DNA of 64,000 bases from Alteriqipengyuania halimionae (GCF_009827575.1 NZ_WTYR01000001.1:1550001-1614000), one strand, 5' to 3'; shown: positions 9,207 through 17,498, numbered from the stretch's first letter. Numbers and translations: made by a program. The notes: generated by a model not told the origin, from the sequence alone.

Positions 9207-9287
9207 ATGCGCTTGCCCAGTCGTCAAATCCCGCAGTCCGGAATGGCTTGGCTCGGAGCCACATGCCCAGCGGTCGGCCGGCGATGA
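9207..9287 (+). CDS. Candidate 26-codon leader ORF coupled to the LuxR-type gene
   Basis: ATG at 9207 follows GGAG at 9197-9200 with a 6-nt spacer, the best ribosome-binding site in this interval. The 26 codons (MRLPSRQIPQSGMAWLGATC...) end in TGA at 9285-9287, which overlaps the ATG at 9284 of the LuxR-type gene (ATGA). No homolog is recognised. The arrangement suggests a translationally coupled leader peptide, but the ORF is short enough to arise by chance. Confidence 0.35.
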   Translation: MRLPSRQIPQSGMAWLGATCPAVGRR

Positions 9288-10075
9288 GCGGGGCGCGTGA
9301 CGATAGCTTCGCTGAACTGAAGGAACGCGCAGATCGCCTGCTCGCGCCGCACGAATGCGCGCGGATCGCAGTCGAAGACAAGGACAAGGACGCCGCTTGG
9401 TCCGAACTCGACAGGCGCCTCAAGACATGCGGCTTCGAGGCGAGCACGCTGTTTTCCGTCCCGCTCGGCCGAAGAGATTATCCGGCCGAAGAGCTCACCC
9501 TCGGTGTCGCCGTATCGCCCGAATTCATGGCCTATGCCTGGGAGCATCCCGAACTGGCGGAAAGCGCTCCGGGGGTGCGGCAACTGGTTTCGAGTGACGC
9601 GATCGTGCCGCTTATCCCCTCGCATCCGCGCACGGCCGAATTGACCGAAGCCGAACGCGATAATCTCGCCGTGATGCAGCGCTTCGGCTTCAAAGGTGGC
9701 TTTGCGGCGTCGTTTCCCGATCGCATTCACGGGCGAATGCTCGTGTTCAGCACCTGCGCGTTGTCATCGGAGGAGCTCGCCCTGTTCCTCTACACCGAAC
9801 TGGGCGAAAGCGTGGCCACCAGCATCGCGATGTTTCTCGAGGGGCTGGCGGTGCGCGAACTGATGGCCAATCCCCAGTATGTCCCGCTCTCGCTGCGCGA
9901 GCAGGAATGCCTCGCATTGGTGAGCAATGGCCATACGACCAAGCGGATTGCGACACGGCTGGGCCTGACCGCGCGCACGGTGAACGAACATGTCAGCAAT
10001 GCCTGCACCAAACTGCGCGCGTCGAATCGCACCCAAGCAGCCACCCGCGCGATGCTCAAGGCGATGCTGCTCTAG
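9284..10075 (+). CDS. LuxR-family transcriptional regulator (solo, autoinducer-binding-like)
   Basis: Regulator of 263 residues. Residues ~20-180 resemble the ligand-binding fold of acyl-homoserine-lactone receptors. The C-terminal GerE/LuxR helix-turn-helix is clear: LSLREQECLALVSNGHTTKRIA, then LGLTARTVNEHVSNACTKL. No luxI-type synthase is present nearby, so it is a LuxR solo and its ligand is unknown. Start choice: ATG 9284 overlaps the stop of a short upstream ORF with a good ribosome site. TTG 9248 and ATG 9263 are in-frame alternatives with weaker sites. Confidence 0.8.
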   Translation: MSGARDDSFAELKERADRLLAPHECARIAVEDKDKDAAWSELDRRLKTCGFEASTLFSVPLGRRDYPAEELTLGVAVSPEFMAYAWEHPELAESAPGVRQLVSSDAIVPLIPSHPRTAELTEAERDNLAVMQRFGFKGGFAASFPDRIHGRMLVFSTCALSSEELALFLYTELGESVATSIAMFLEGLAVRELMANPQYVPLSLREQECLALVSNGHTTKRIATRLGLTARTVNEHVSNACTKLRASNRTQAATRAMLKAMLL

Positions 10076-10162
10076 CGCACAATTGCCGGCGACTTTGCTC
10101 AACGCTGTGCGGTCATCGCGATGTATAGGGAGGATGCCTCGTCGGTGGTAGCGAGGCGAGGC

Positions 10163-10237
<75 letters not shown>

Positions 10238-10354
10238 GCAGCGGGCGCCCGTATAGCGGCCTGTGCGCGGATGTGAAGGTGTTTGTGTCGTGCGAATGTA
10301 TCGCATGCGGCGCCCCATTTGGGCCACCGCATTCGACACTGCATTTTGACAGGC

Positions 10355-11200
10355 TTATTTCAGCGTCTTGCCTTCGAAATCGGCCGCCGAATGGCGTTCG
10401 GCCAATTGCTCGTCCACTTCGCCCCAAGTCTTGGCGACGATGCGCCCGCGTTTGACGGCAGGGCGCGCGGCGATCTCGCCGACCCAGCGAGCGACGTTTT
10501 CATATTCGTCTATCGAGAGGAAAGTCTTCGCATCGCCATAGGCGCTCCCTTCGACCAGCGCGGCAAACCATCCGAAGCTGGCGATGTCGGCGATCGAATA
10601 TTCGTCGCCGGCTAGGAAGCGCGCTTCGCCCAGCCGCTGGTCGGCGACATCGAACAGGCGCTTGGTTTCCATCGCATAGCGATTGATCGGATATTCGTAT
10701 TTCTCCGGCGCGTAGTGATAGAAATGACCAAAGCCGCCGCCGATGAACGGCGCGCTGCCGACTTGCCAGAACAGCCAGCTGAGCATTTCGGCGCGGTTGT
10801 CGCGCGCAAGGAAAGTGTCGAACTTCTCCGCCAGGTGGAGCAGGATCGCGCCGCTTTCGAATACGCGCACTTCCTCCTCGCCCGTCAGGTCGAGCAGCGC
10901 GGGGATCTTGCTGTTGGGGTTCACCCCGACGAAGCCGGAAGTGAACTGCTCGCCCTCGCTGATATTGATCGTGTAGGCATCGTATTCGGCATCGCGTCCG
11001 GCTTCGAGCAATTCTTCGAGCATGATCGAGGCTTTGACCCCGTTGGGCGTGGCGAGTGAATAGAGTTGGAAGGGATGCTCGCCGCGCGGCAGCTCGCGGG
11101 TCTCGCGCGCGCCGGCCGTTGGCCGGTTGATGCTGGCAAACTTGCCGCCGCTTTCGACGTTCTTCCAGACTGCGGGCGGGGTGTAGGTGCTATCGGCCAT
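10355..11200 (-). CDS. yghU: Glutathione S-transferase, YghU/disulfide-bond oxidoreductase type
   Basis: Predicted glutathione-dependent disulfide reductase of 281 residues. The N-terminal extension (TPPAVWKNVESGGKFASINRPTAG) before the thioredoxin-like domain is characteristic of the YghU/YfcG branch. The GSH-binding region is near LATPNGVKASIMLEEL, with VNPNSKIPAL (cis-Pro) and FESGAILLHLAEK. A helical C-terminal domain follows. The ATG at 11200 is preferred because the family alignment begins at MADSTYTPP; the frame stays open back to 11338 without family similarity. It is divergent from the topoisomerase gene. Confidence 0.88.
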   Translation of the reverse strand: MADSTYTPPAVWKNVESGGKFASINRPTAGARETRELPRGEHPFQLYSLATPNGVKASIMLEELLEAGRDAEYDAYTINISEGEQFTSGFVGVNPNSKIPALLDLTGEEEVRVFESGAILLHLAEKFDTFLARDNRAEMLSWLFWQVGSAPFIGGGFGHFYHYAPEKYEYPINRYAMETKRLFDVADQRLGEARFLAGDEYSIADIASFGWFAALVEGSAYGDAKTFLSIDEYENVARWVGEIAARPAVKRGRIVAKTWGEVDEQLAERHSAADFEGKTLK

Positions 11201-11324
11201 GGGACGGGTCCTTGCATTGTGTTGTCCATCACGAAGTGGGGCTTCGGCGAAGCGGTGCAAGACGCATGCGGGGAACCGGTCGTATCCATCGGCGGTTGAG
11301 TCCGCGCCGAAGGGACGCAACATC

Positions 11325-12332
11325 ATGACAAACCTCATTTATGTCGATGACGACATGCCGGGCATTACGCGCAAGGGCGCCGGCAGGGGGTTTGCCTATT
11401 ACGACCCCAAGGGCGCGTTGATCACCGATCGGGCGGAGAAACGGCGCCTGAACGCGATTGCCCTGCCCCCGGCCTATGTCGATGAATGGTACTGTCCCGC
11501 GCATAACGGCCACATTCTCGCGACCGGATACGACGATCGCGGACGCAAGCAATATCGCTACCACCCCGAATTCCGAACGATGAAGGAAAGCGAGAAATTC
11601 GACCGCTGCGCGGCCTTCGGCAAACTGTTGCCATTGATCCGGACGCGGGCCGAGAAGGATTTGCGATGCCACCAGCTTACCCGCGAGCGTACTCTCGCAA
11701 GCGTGGTACGCCTGCTCGACACCGGCTCGATCCGGGTCGGCAACGAATATTACACCACCGAGAACGAGAGCTACGGCGCGACGACCTTGCGCGCCGAACA
11801 TGCCGAAATCGGCAGCACCGTGCTGACGCTGCGCTTCACCGCCAAGGGCGGCAAGCAGCGCGAGCTGAAGATATCCGACGCGCGCCTCGCCCGCGTGGTC
11901 AAGCGGATGCAGGACCTGCCGGGCCAGCACCTGTTCCAGTATTGCGACGACGACGGCAATGCCCAGCCGGTCGATAGCGGCGACGTCAACGATTACCTGC
12001 GCCAGACCACCGGCGAAGCCTTCACGGCGAAGGATTTCCGCACCTGGCACGCCAGCGTGATCGGCTTCACCGAACTGGCCGAGGCCGAAGGCGCAATGAC
12101 GATCAAGGCGCTCACCACCGAAGTGGCCGAACGGCTCGGCAACACCCCCGCCATGGCACGCAAGAGCTACATTCACCCGGCGGTGATCGCGCTGGTCCCT
12201 CGCCAGGAGGAATGGCGCGCCAAACTGCGCCTGCCGCGCGCGACCAAATGGCTCTCGCGAGAGGAACGCGGGCTGGTGGAGATGCTCGAAAGCGGCCCCG
12301 GTGCGGCGGAATTGCTGGCCGCCGCGAGCTAG
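11325..12332 (+). CDS. Type IB DNA topoisomerase (poxvirus-like)
   Basis: Relaxes supercoiled DNA through a 3'-phosphotyrosyl intermediate. The 335 residues match the short bacterial type IB enzymes. Catalytic elements visible: Arg in GSIRVGNE (~137), Lys in FTAKGGK (~174), Arg in KDFRTWHAS (~239), and nucleophile Tyr282 in ARKSYIHP. The ATG at 11325 follows AAGGGA with suitable spacing; an open frame upstream to 11187 overlaps the divergent GST gene and is not used. It probably stands alone, followed by a kinase gene with its own start 72 bp on. Confidence 0.93.
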   Translation: MTNLIYVDDDMPGITRKGAGRGFAYYDPKGALITDRAEKRRLNAIALPPAYVDEWYCPAHNGHILATGYDDRGRKQYRYHPEFRTMKESEKFDRCAAFGKLLPLIRTRAEKDLRCHQLTRERTLASVVRLLDTGSIRVGNEYYTTENESYGATTLRAEHAEIGSTVLTLRFTAKGGKQRELKISDARLARVVKRMQDLPGQHLFQYCDDDGNAQPVDSGDVNDYLRQTTGEAFTAKDFRTWHASVIGFTELAEAEGAMTIKALTTEVAERLGNTPAMARKSYIHPAVIALVPRQEEWRAKLRLPRATKWLSREERGLVEMLESGPGAAELLAAAS

Positions 12333-12403
12333 CCCGGAAATTACCGAGACAAGCCTTCGGGATTACTCTAACACGGCGCGCTCGAAGCAAAGGGTCGCTC
12401 CGA

Positions 12404-13417
12404 ATGCAAAGGCTTGCGCGGTACAATATTGGCGATCGGTTCACCGAACCGAGAACGCGACACGTGGCCGAAACCGTGTTCGGCCTGCTGTGCGCCGGCG
12501 CGATGATCGCGATGCGCGGCGTCGTCAATCTGTGGGCGCCCGACAGCGGCCCCTTCGCGATGATCTATCCCACCGTGCTGATCGCGACGGTCTATTCCTC
12601 ATGGCGCGGCGGCCTCGCCTGTTTCATCCTGTCGTTTGTGTGGATGTGGTATTTCGTCCTTCCTCCGCATGCCAGTTTCGCCTTCGCGAGCGCCAGCGAT
12701 CCGGCGCGTGTCACACTCAACGGCCTGATGGTGCTGATCATCCTGGTCTTCGCCGAGGCCTTTCGCCGCGCGGTGCGCAACAATGCGGATCTTGCCGAGG
12801 AGCAGCTCGAGCGTCGCCGGGTGCTGATGGCCGAGCTCGAACACCGCACAAAGAACAACTTCGCGCTGGTCGCCGCGCTGCTCGAAATCCAGAAGAAGCG
12901 CGAGGACGATCCGCGCCTCGATAGCGCGTTCGACGATGCGATCATGCGGGTAAGAACCTTCGCCGATGCCTATTCGAACCTGCAATACGAGCAGGAGGAA
13001 GGCGCGGAAACGGCGATGCGCCCCTATCTCGGCAATCTCGTGTCGCGCGTGGCCAAGGCTTCGTTGCATGACGAGGTCGCGGTCGATTGCGATATCGCCG
13101 ACCTCACCCTCCAACGCGACATCGCAGTGGCGATCGGACTCTATGTCAACGAAGTGATCGCCAATTGCGGCAAATACGGCTTCGCCGACGGTCGTGCGGG
13201 ATCGATCCTCGTGACGCTCCAGGGCACCGTCGACGAATGGGAGCTGAAGGTGATCGATGATGGCGCCGGCGATGGCGCCGCACCCAGCGCGGTCTCTGGC
13301 GGGCTCGGCGCGCGGCTGCTGAATGCTTTCGCGTCGCAGGCGCGCGCGGAGCATGAAGCGATCATCGACCGCAATGGCGCGAAGATGATCCTGACGGCGC
13401 GACCGACCAAGAGCTGA
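12404..13417 (+). CDS. Membrane HWE/HisKA_2-type sensor histidine kinase with DUF4118-like domain
   Basis: Kinase of 337 residues. Three to four N-terminal transmembrane helices (about residues 22-120) resemble the DUF4118 module of KdpD-like sensors. A short linker leads to the phospho-acceptor region VLMAELEHRTKNNFALVAALL with His147, typical of HisKA_2 (the HWE sister group), and an ATPase domain with LYVNEVIANCGKYGF as N-box. No partner response regulator is adjacent. Such orphan kinases in alphaproteobacteria often feed the PhyR/NepR/EcfG general stress pathway (inference). The ATG at 12404 is chosen because the frame upstream to 12212 lies inside the topoisomerase gene. Confidence 0.85.
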   Translation: MQRLARYNIGDRFTEPRTRHVAETVFGLLCAGAMIAMRGVVNLWAPDSGPFAMIYPTVLIATVYSSWRGGLACFILSFVWMWYFVLPPHASFAFASASDPARVTLNGLMVLIILVFAEAFRRAVRNNADLAEEQLERRRVLMAELEHRTKNNFALVAALLEIQKKREDDPRLDSAFDDAIMRVRTFADAYSNLQYEQEEGAETAMRPYLGNLVSRVAKASLHDEVAVDCDIADLTLQRDIAVAIGLYVNEVIANCGKYGFADGRAGSILVTLQGTVDEWELKVIDDGAGDGAAPSAVSGGLGARLLNAFASQARAEHEAIIDRNGAKMILTARPTKS

Positions 13418-13420
13418 TCG

Positions 13421-14515
13421 CTAGACCTTCGTAATCCAGCCGTGCCGGTCCTCGACCGTGCCGTTCTGGATGCCGACCAGCTGGCTGCGCAATTTCTGCG
13501 TCAGCTGGCCCGGTCCGCCCGACCCGATCGTGAAGTCGTAATCCTCGGCCGTGACCTTGCCCACCGGAGTGACCACCGCAGCAGTGCCGCAGGCCAGCGT
13601 TTCGACCAGCTTTCCACTCTCGGCATCCTCGCGCCACTGGTCGATCGCATAACGATCCTCGACCACGTCGAGCCCTTCCTCGCGCGCCAGCGTCAGGATG
13701 CTGTCGCGGGTGATCCCGGGCAGGATCGTGTCGGTCAGGGGCGGCGTCACCATGCGGCCGTCATCGAAGACGAAGAACAGGTTCATGCCGCCCAACTCCT
13801 CGATCCATTTGCGCTCCACGGCGTCGAGGAACACGACCTGGTCGTGCCCCGAAGCGAGCGCCTCGCCTTGCGGCACGAGGCTGGCAGCGTAGTTCCCGCC
13901 GCACTTGGCGAACCCGGTGCCGCCCGGCGCAGCGCGGGTGTAGTGCTCCGCCACCCGGATCGAAATCGCCGGGGCACCCGATTTGAAATAGCCCCCGGCG
14001 GGTGAAAGGATGGTGAGAAACGCGTATTCCTTCGCCGGGCGCACGCCGAGGAACGCCTCGGTCGCGATCATGAACGGGCGAATATACAGCGAACCGCCTT
14101 CGACGCTGGGGAACCAGTCGCGGTCCTTCTCCACCAGCGCGCGGATCGACTCGATGAAAGCCTCTTCGGGCAGTTCGGGCATGGCCAGCCGCGCCGCAGA
14201 GCGATTGAAGCGGCGCGCATTTTCCTCGGGCCGGAACAAGGCAAGCGACCCGTCGGGATGCCGGTACGCCTTCAACCCCTCGAAAATCTCCTGCGCGTAG
14301 TGCAGCACAGACGCGCTGGGATCGAGCGCGATCGGCCCGCGCGCCATCATCCGCGGGTCGTGCCAGCCCTTCTCCTCGTGCCAGTCGATCCGGACCATGT
14401 GATCGGTGAACAGGGTCCCGAACCCGGGATCGGCAATCGCCTGCTCGCGCGTGGCCGAAGGCACCGGATTGGCGTGTTCAATATGGCGAATGTCGTATGC
14501 GGGCGCGTGGGCCAT
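13421..14515 (-). CDS. ilvE: Branched-chain amino acid aminotransferase
   Basis: PLP-dependent transaminase for the last step of Ile, Val and Leu synthesis (and first step of their breakdown). The length of 364 residues fits the type II BCAT group. Recognisable blocks are LHYAQEIFEGLKAYR, YIRPFMIATE, the PLP lysine in GFAKCGGNYAAS (Lys204), and GGMNLFFVF followed by the TLACGTAAVV segment. GGAG sits 5 nt before the ATG. It ends 3 bp from the convergent kinase gene. Upstream on the same strand is a structured small gene with a terminator, which could be a leader or a separate unit. Confidence 0.95.
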   Translation of the reverse strand: MAHAPAYDIRHIEHANPVPSATREQAIADPGFGTLFTDHMVRIDWHEEKGWHDPRMMARGPIALDPSASVLHYAQEIFEGLKAYRHPDGSLALFRPEENARRFNRSAARLAMPELPEEAFIESIRALVEKDRDWFPSVEGGSLYIRPFMIATEAFLGVRPAKEYAFLTILSPAGGYFKSGAPAISIRVAEHYTRAAPGGTGFAKCGGNYAASLVPQGEALASGHDQVVFLDAVERKWIEELGGMNLFFVFDDGRMVTPPLTDTILPGITRDSILTLAREEGLDVVEDRYAIDQWREDAESGKLVETLACGTAAVVTPVGKVTAEDYDFTIGSGGPGQLTQKLRSQLVGIQNGTVEDRHGWITKV

Positions 14516-14634
14516 GAGGTCTCCGTCTCTTTCCAGCGCGGGTTAGTTTGTGACGCGTTTCGGGGCAAGGGTTGGGGAAGTATTCACGCCTGTTCCTCCT
14601 GCCTGCGCAGGGCGACGAGCGGAAAGTGCAAATG

Positions 14635-14668
14635 AAAAGGGCGGCCCCGGGAGAACCGGGAACCGCCC
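14635..14668 (-). terminator. Terminator-like hairpin upstream of ilvE
   Basis: On the minus strand GGGCGG...CCGCCC closes a stem of about ten G-C/G-U pairs with one mismatch, followed by TTTTC. It ends the transcript of the small structured gene at 14723-14918 and lies about 120 nt before the ilvE start. It could be a plain terminator or the terminator half of an attenuator. Confidence 0.65.
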
Positions 14669-14918
14669 TTGTCATGGTCAGCGGCCGTTAGCGCCGCTCC
14701 ACGAGATCTCTATCTTTTACCTTTAGGGATGAAAGATAGTACCTCGCGCGGAACTTACCGACCTCCCTGCTGAACCATGAGACATCGGATCACCTCCTTT
14801 CGCGCAACTAAGCCAATCGCCGCTCTTGCGGCTCGGACGGATCAGGCGCCTGGAGGTCCCCTTCATCTGGTATCCTTCAGGCTACCATCGCGCCGACCGT
14901 GATCCCTTTGTGAGTCAT
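14669..14918 (-). ncRNA. Candidate structured small RNA / leader upstream of ilvE
   Basis: I do not recognise this as a named RNA family. On the minus strand it contains successive hairpins: GGTAGCC-TGAA-GGATACC, palindrome CAGGCGCCTG, GCCGC-AAGA-GCGGC, CTATCTTT...AAAGATAG and AGCGGC...GCCGCT, then a terminator. In the middle lies GAAAGGAGGTGATCC, a 15-nt perfect complement of the 16S rRNA 3' tail. An upstream GACCTCC can pair with GGAGGTC or with the GGAGGT of this site, so mutually exclusive folds are possible. It overlaps a 47-codon ORF. It may be a leader of ilvE or an independent small transcript. Confidence 0.45.
14723..14866 (-). CDS. Candidate small ORF (47 codons) with an internal full-length Shine-Dalgarno and second start
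   Basis: ATG at 14866 follows GAAGGA about 7 nt upstream. The product starts MKGTSRRLIRPSRKSGDWL and is basic with no membrane segment or known domain. Inside it, AAAGGAGGTGATCCG precedes a second in-frame ATG that would give a 20-residue product starting MSHGSAGRSV. Both end at TAA 14723-14725. The coding potential is unproven; the region may act mainly as RNA. Not recognised. Confidence 0.35.
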   Translation of the reverse strand: MKGTSRRLIRPSRKSGDWLSCAKGGDPMSHGSAGRSVSSARGTIFHP

Positions 14919-15079
14919 GATCGTTCGCGAGACAAGCCTTGAATTAAACTTTTTCCACGTCATACTTTTCGCTTCGCGTTATTTTGTTGTGTGAAGCCTG
15001 TTTTGCGATCGCGGATGCGCTGGCAAAACCGCACGCTCCTGCCCTTGCGAAGCGCGCCCTTCCCCACCACATCGATCCC

Positions 15080-15685
15080 ATGTTCATCGAAACCGAAACC
15101 ACGCCCAACCCGGCCACGCTCAAATTCCTCCCCGGCCAGCCTGTCATGGGCAATCAGGGGACGCGCGACTTCGCTTCTCCCGAGGATGCCGAAATCTCAC
15201 CTTTGGCCGAGATGCTGTTCGCACTCGGGGACGTCACCGGCGTGTTTTTCGGGCGTGATTTCGTGTCCGTCACCGCCGCACCGGGTGTCGACTGGGCCGA
15301 TCTCAAACCCAATGTGGTCGCGATCCTGCTCGATCATTTCGTGACCAAGACGCCGCTGTTCCATCCGGGAGCGACGGGCTCCGCAGCGTCGGGCAACGGA
15401 ATTGCCGTGCCGCCCGAAGAGAATGCGGAAATGGCCGTCGAGGACGATCCCGCCGATGCGGATATCGTCGCCCAGATCAAGGAACTGCTCGAGACGCGCG
15501 TCCGGCCCGCGGTGGCCGGTGACGGCGGCGACATTCGCTATCGCGGTTTCCGCGACGGCGTGGTCCACCTCCAGATGCAGGGCGCCTGCGCCGGTTGCCC
15601 CTCCTCGACCGCGACGCTCAAGCACGGGATCGAGGGGCTGTTGAAACATTATGTGCCCGAGGTCGTTGAAGTCCGCGCAGCCTGA
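15080..15685 (+). CDS. NfuA/NifU-like iron-sulfur cluster scaffold protein
   Basis: Cytosolic carrier that binds a [4Fe-4S] cluster and passes it to target enzymes. 201 residues in two domains: an N-terminal Nfu_N (Scaffold) domain starting MFIETETTPNPATLKFLPG, and a C-terminal NifU-like domain with the ligand motif GACAGCPSSTATLKHGIE (CxxC). The ATG at 15080 matches the conserved family start; an open frame back to 14984 adds unrelated sequence. A nitroreductase gene follows 27 bp later. Confidence 0.93.
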   Translation: MFIETETTPNPATLKFLPGQPVMGNQGTRDFASPEDAEISPLAEMLFALGDVTGVFFGRDFVSVTAAPGVDWADLKPNVVAILLDHFVTKTPLFHPGATGSAASGNGIAVPPEENAEMAVEDDPADADIVAQIKELLETRVRPAVAGDGGDIRYRGFRDGVVHLQMQGACAGCPSSTATLKHGIEGLLKHYVPEVVEVRAA

Positions 15686-15712
15686 ATTTCATAATCGCAC
15701 GGAGCTTCCCCC

Positions 15713-16306
15713 TTGGCCGATACAATTTCCGACGACGCGCTCGATCTCATTTTCCGCGAAGCCCGCAGCTATAATGGCTGGCTCGACAAGGATGTGAGCG
15801 AGGACCAGGTCCGCGCGATCTACGACCTTCTCAAGATGGGGCCGACCTCGGCGAACCAGCAACCCTCGCGACTCGTCTGGTGCAAGTCGCAGGAAGCGAA
15901 AGATCGCCTCGCCGAACACGCTTCCGATGCCAACAAGGAAAAGATCCGCACCGCTCCGGTCTGTGTGATCATCGGCTACGATATCGATTTCCACGAGGAA
16001 CTGCCCTGGCTGTTCCCGCACACCGATGCCAAGAGCTGGTTCGAAGGCGACGAGGACGGCCGGATCGAAGGCGCGAAGCGCAATTCGGCTCTCCAAGGCG
16101 CCTATCTCATGATCGCCGCCCGCGCTCTCGGTCTCGATTGCGGACCGATGTCGGGGGTCGACCTCGATGGGGTGACCAAGGAATTCTTCGCCGACCAGCC
16201 GCGCCACCGCGCCGACTGGATCTGTTCGATCGGCTATGGCGACAAGGATTCGATCTTCGACCGCTCGCCGCGTCCCGAATTCGAGAAATTCAACCGCATC
16301 GAATGA
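15713..16306 (+). CDS. Nitroreductase-family protein, malonic semialdehyde reductase (RutE)-like
   Basis: FMN-dependent NAD(P)H oxidoreductase of 197 residues, closest in sequence feel to RutE/HadB (LKMGPTSANQQPSRLVW, AKRNSALQGAYLMIAARALGLDCGPMSG). RutE reduces malonic semialdehyde in pyrimidine breakdown, but no other rut genes are present, so the substrate here is uncertain. Start is TTG at 15713 with GGAG eight bases upstream; the next in-frame Met would remove the conserved N-terminus. Confidence 0.85.
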   Translation: MADTISDDALDLIFREARSYNGWLDKDVSEDQVRAIYDLLKMGPTSANQQPSRLVWCKSQEAKDRLAEHASDANKEKIRTAPVCVIIGYDIDFHEELPWLFPHTDAKSWFEGDEDGRIEGAKRNSALQGAYLMIAARALGLDCGPMSGVDLDGVTKEFFADQPRHRADWICSIGYGDKDSIFDRSPRPEFEKFNRIE

Positions 16307-16376
16307 TCCTGCAGCGTCGCCGCCCGCCGTGGTGACGTTGTTTACTGACACGGCGGTTTCAGTATAGCGCCACTCC

Positions 16377-17003
16377 ATGCGTACGCTCGTGATCGACAGC
16401 GCCACTGAGGCCTGCTCCGTCGCCCTGTTCGAAGGGGACGATCTTCTCGCGCACGATCATCGCGTGCTCGGGCGCGGTCATGCCGAACGACTGGTGCCGA
16501 TGATCGACGCACTGCCTGAAAAGGGCCGCGCCGGCCGCATCGCCGTCGCTCGCGGACCGGGCAGCTTCACCGGCGTCCGCGTGGGCATCGCTGCGGCGCG
16601 CGCGCTTGCGCTTGCCTGGCAGGCGGAAATCGCGGGGTATGCCACCCATGCGCTGATCGCCGCCATGGCCCGAGCCGAGCGCGGCGCGCAGCCGATCAGC
16701 GTCTGTACGCGCGGCGGCCACGGCGAGTGGTTCTGTGCGGCCTATGATGGCGATGGCGTCGAGACGCTCGCACCCGTCTCGCTCAAGCCCGACGACGCTG
16801 CCGCGACGCTCGATGCCGAAATCGTCGCGGGTGGCGAAGCCGTGGGTCTGGTCGACCGGCGCGGCCGCGGAACGGCGGTGCCGCTATGGCCCGATGCGCG
16901 CGGGTTTTCCGACCTTCCCTCCTTCGCGCTCAGCAGCGAATGCGCGCCGATCTACGGGCGCGATGCGGATGCCAAGCCGCTCGCCGAGCAGGGCCGCAAG
17001 TGA
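16377..17003 (+). CDS. tsaB: tRNA threonylcarbamoyladenosine biosynthesis protein TsaB
   Basis: Non-catalytic partner of TsaD/TsaE in making t6A37 on ANN-decoding tRNAs. 208 residues of the ASKHA fold: MRTLVIDSATEACSVAL at the start, GRGHAERLVPMI, and VARGPGSFTGVRVGIAAARALA. No complete metal-binding HxxxH of TsaD is expected in this family. The stop TGA overlaps the ATG of rimI (ATGA-type), so the two are translationally coupled, as in many alphaproteobacteria. Confidence 0.95.
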   Translation: MRTLVIDSATEACSVALFEGDDLLAHDHRVLGRGHAERLVPMIDALPEKGRAGRIAVARGPGSFTGVRVGIAAARALALAWQAEIAGYATHALIAAMARAERGAQPISVCTRGGHGEWFCAAYDGDGVETLAPVSLKPDDAAATLDAEIVAGGEAVGLVDRRGRGTAVPLWPDARGFSDLPSFALSSECAPIYGRDADAKPLAEQGRK

Positions 17004-17476
17004 TGGCTAGCCTCTCCGACGATCCCCTGCTCGATGGCGTGATGGAAGTCATGGCGCGCGGGTTCGAGGCCGAGTTCAACGAAGCCTGGACGCGCAAGCA
17101 GGTGGCCGATCAGCTGGCGCTGCCATCGGGACATCTGATCGCGATCGCGCCCGATCGGTCCGCTTCGGAGGAAACCGGCGACGTGGCCGGCTTCGCCCTG
17201 TCGCGCGCCGCGCCGGGAGAGGAAGAATTGCTGCTGCTTTGTGTGTTGCCCGAGTATCGCAGACAGGGCCTTGCGATCGCGCTGCTCGACAAACTCAAAA
17301 GCGAGGCGCGTGCGCGCGGCGCGGATCAGTTATTCCTCGAAGTGCGCGAGACGAATCCCGCCCAGGAATTGTATCGCCGCGCGGGCTTTTCTCCGATCGG
17401 AAGGCGGCGGGAATATTACCGGACCAAATTCGGAAACCGGTTAGATGCAATTACCTATGGCTGCGAACTGACATAG
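17003..17476 (+). CDS. rimI: Ribosomal protein-alanine N-acetyltransferase (RimI-like GNAT)
   Basis: GNAT acetyltransferase of 157 residues, presumed to acetylate the N-terminus of ribosomal protein S18. The acetyl-CoA site is LLCVLPEYRRQGLAIALLDKL, followed by LEVRETNPAQELYRRAGFSPIGRRREYY, the usual RimI ending. The ATG at 17003 overlaps the tsaB stop; a frame open to 16886 lies inside tsaB and is rejected. Confidence 0.92.
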   Translation: MASLSDDPLLDGVMEVMARGFEAEFNEAWTRKQVADQLALPSGHLIAIAPDRSASEETGDVAGFALSRAAPGEEELLLLCVLPEYRRQGLAIALLDKLKSEARARGADQLFLEVRETNPAQELYRRAGFSPIGRRREYYRTKFGNRLDAITYGCELT

Positions 17477-17498
17477 ATCAAGTTTCGGATCGGCTCGG

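Noticed and set aside
12333-12403. EcfG-type (GGAAC-N17-GTT) promoter before the HWE kinase
   Set aside because: Only GGAAA is present and no matching -10 at the right distance.
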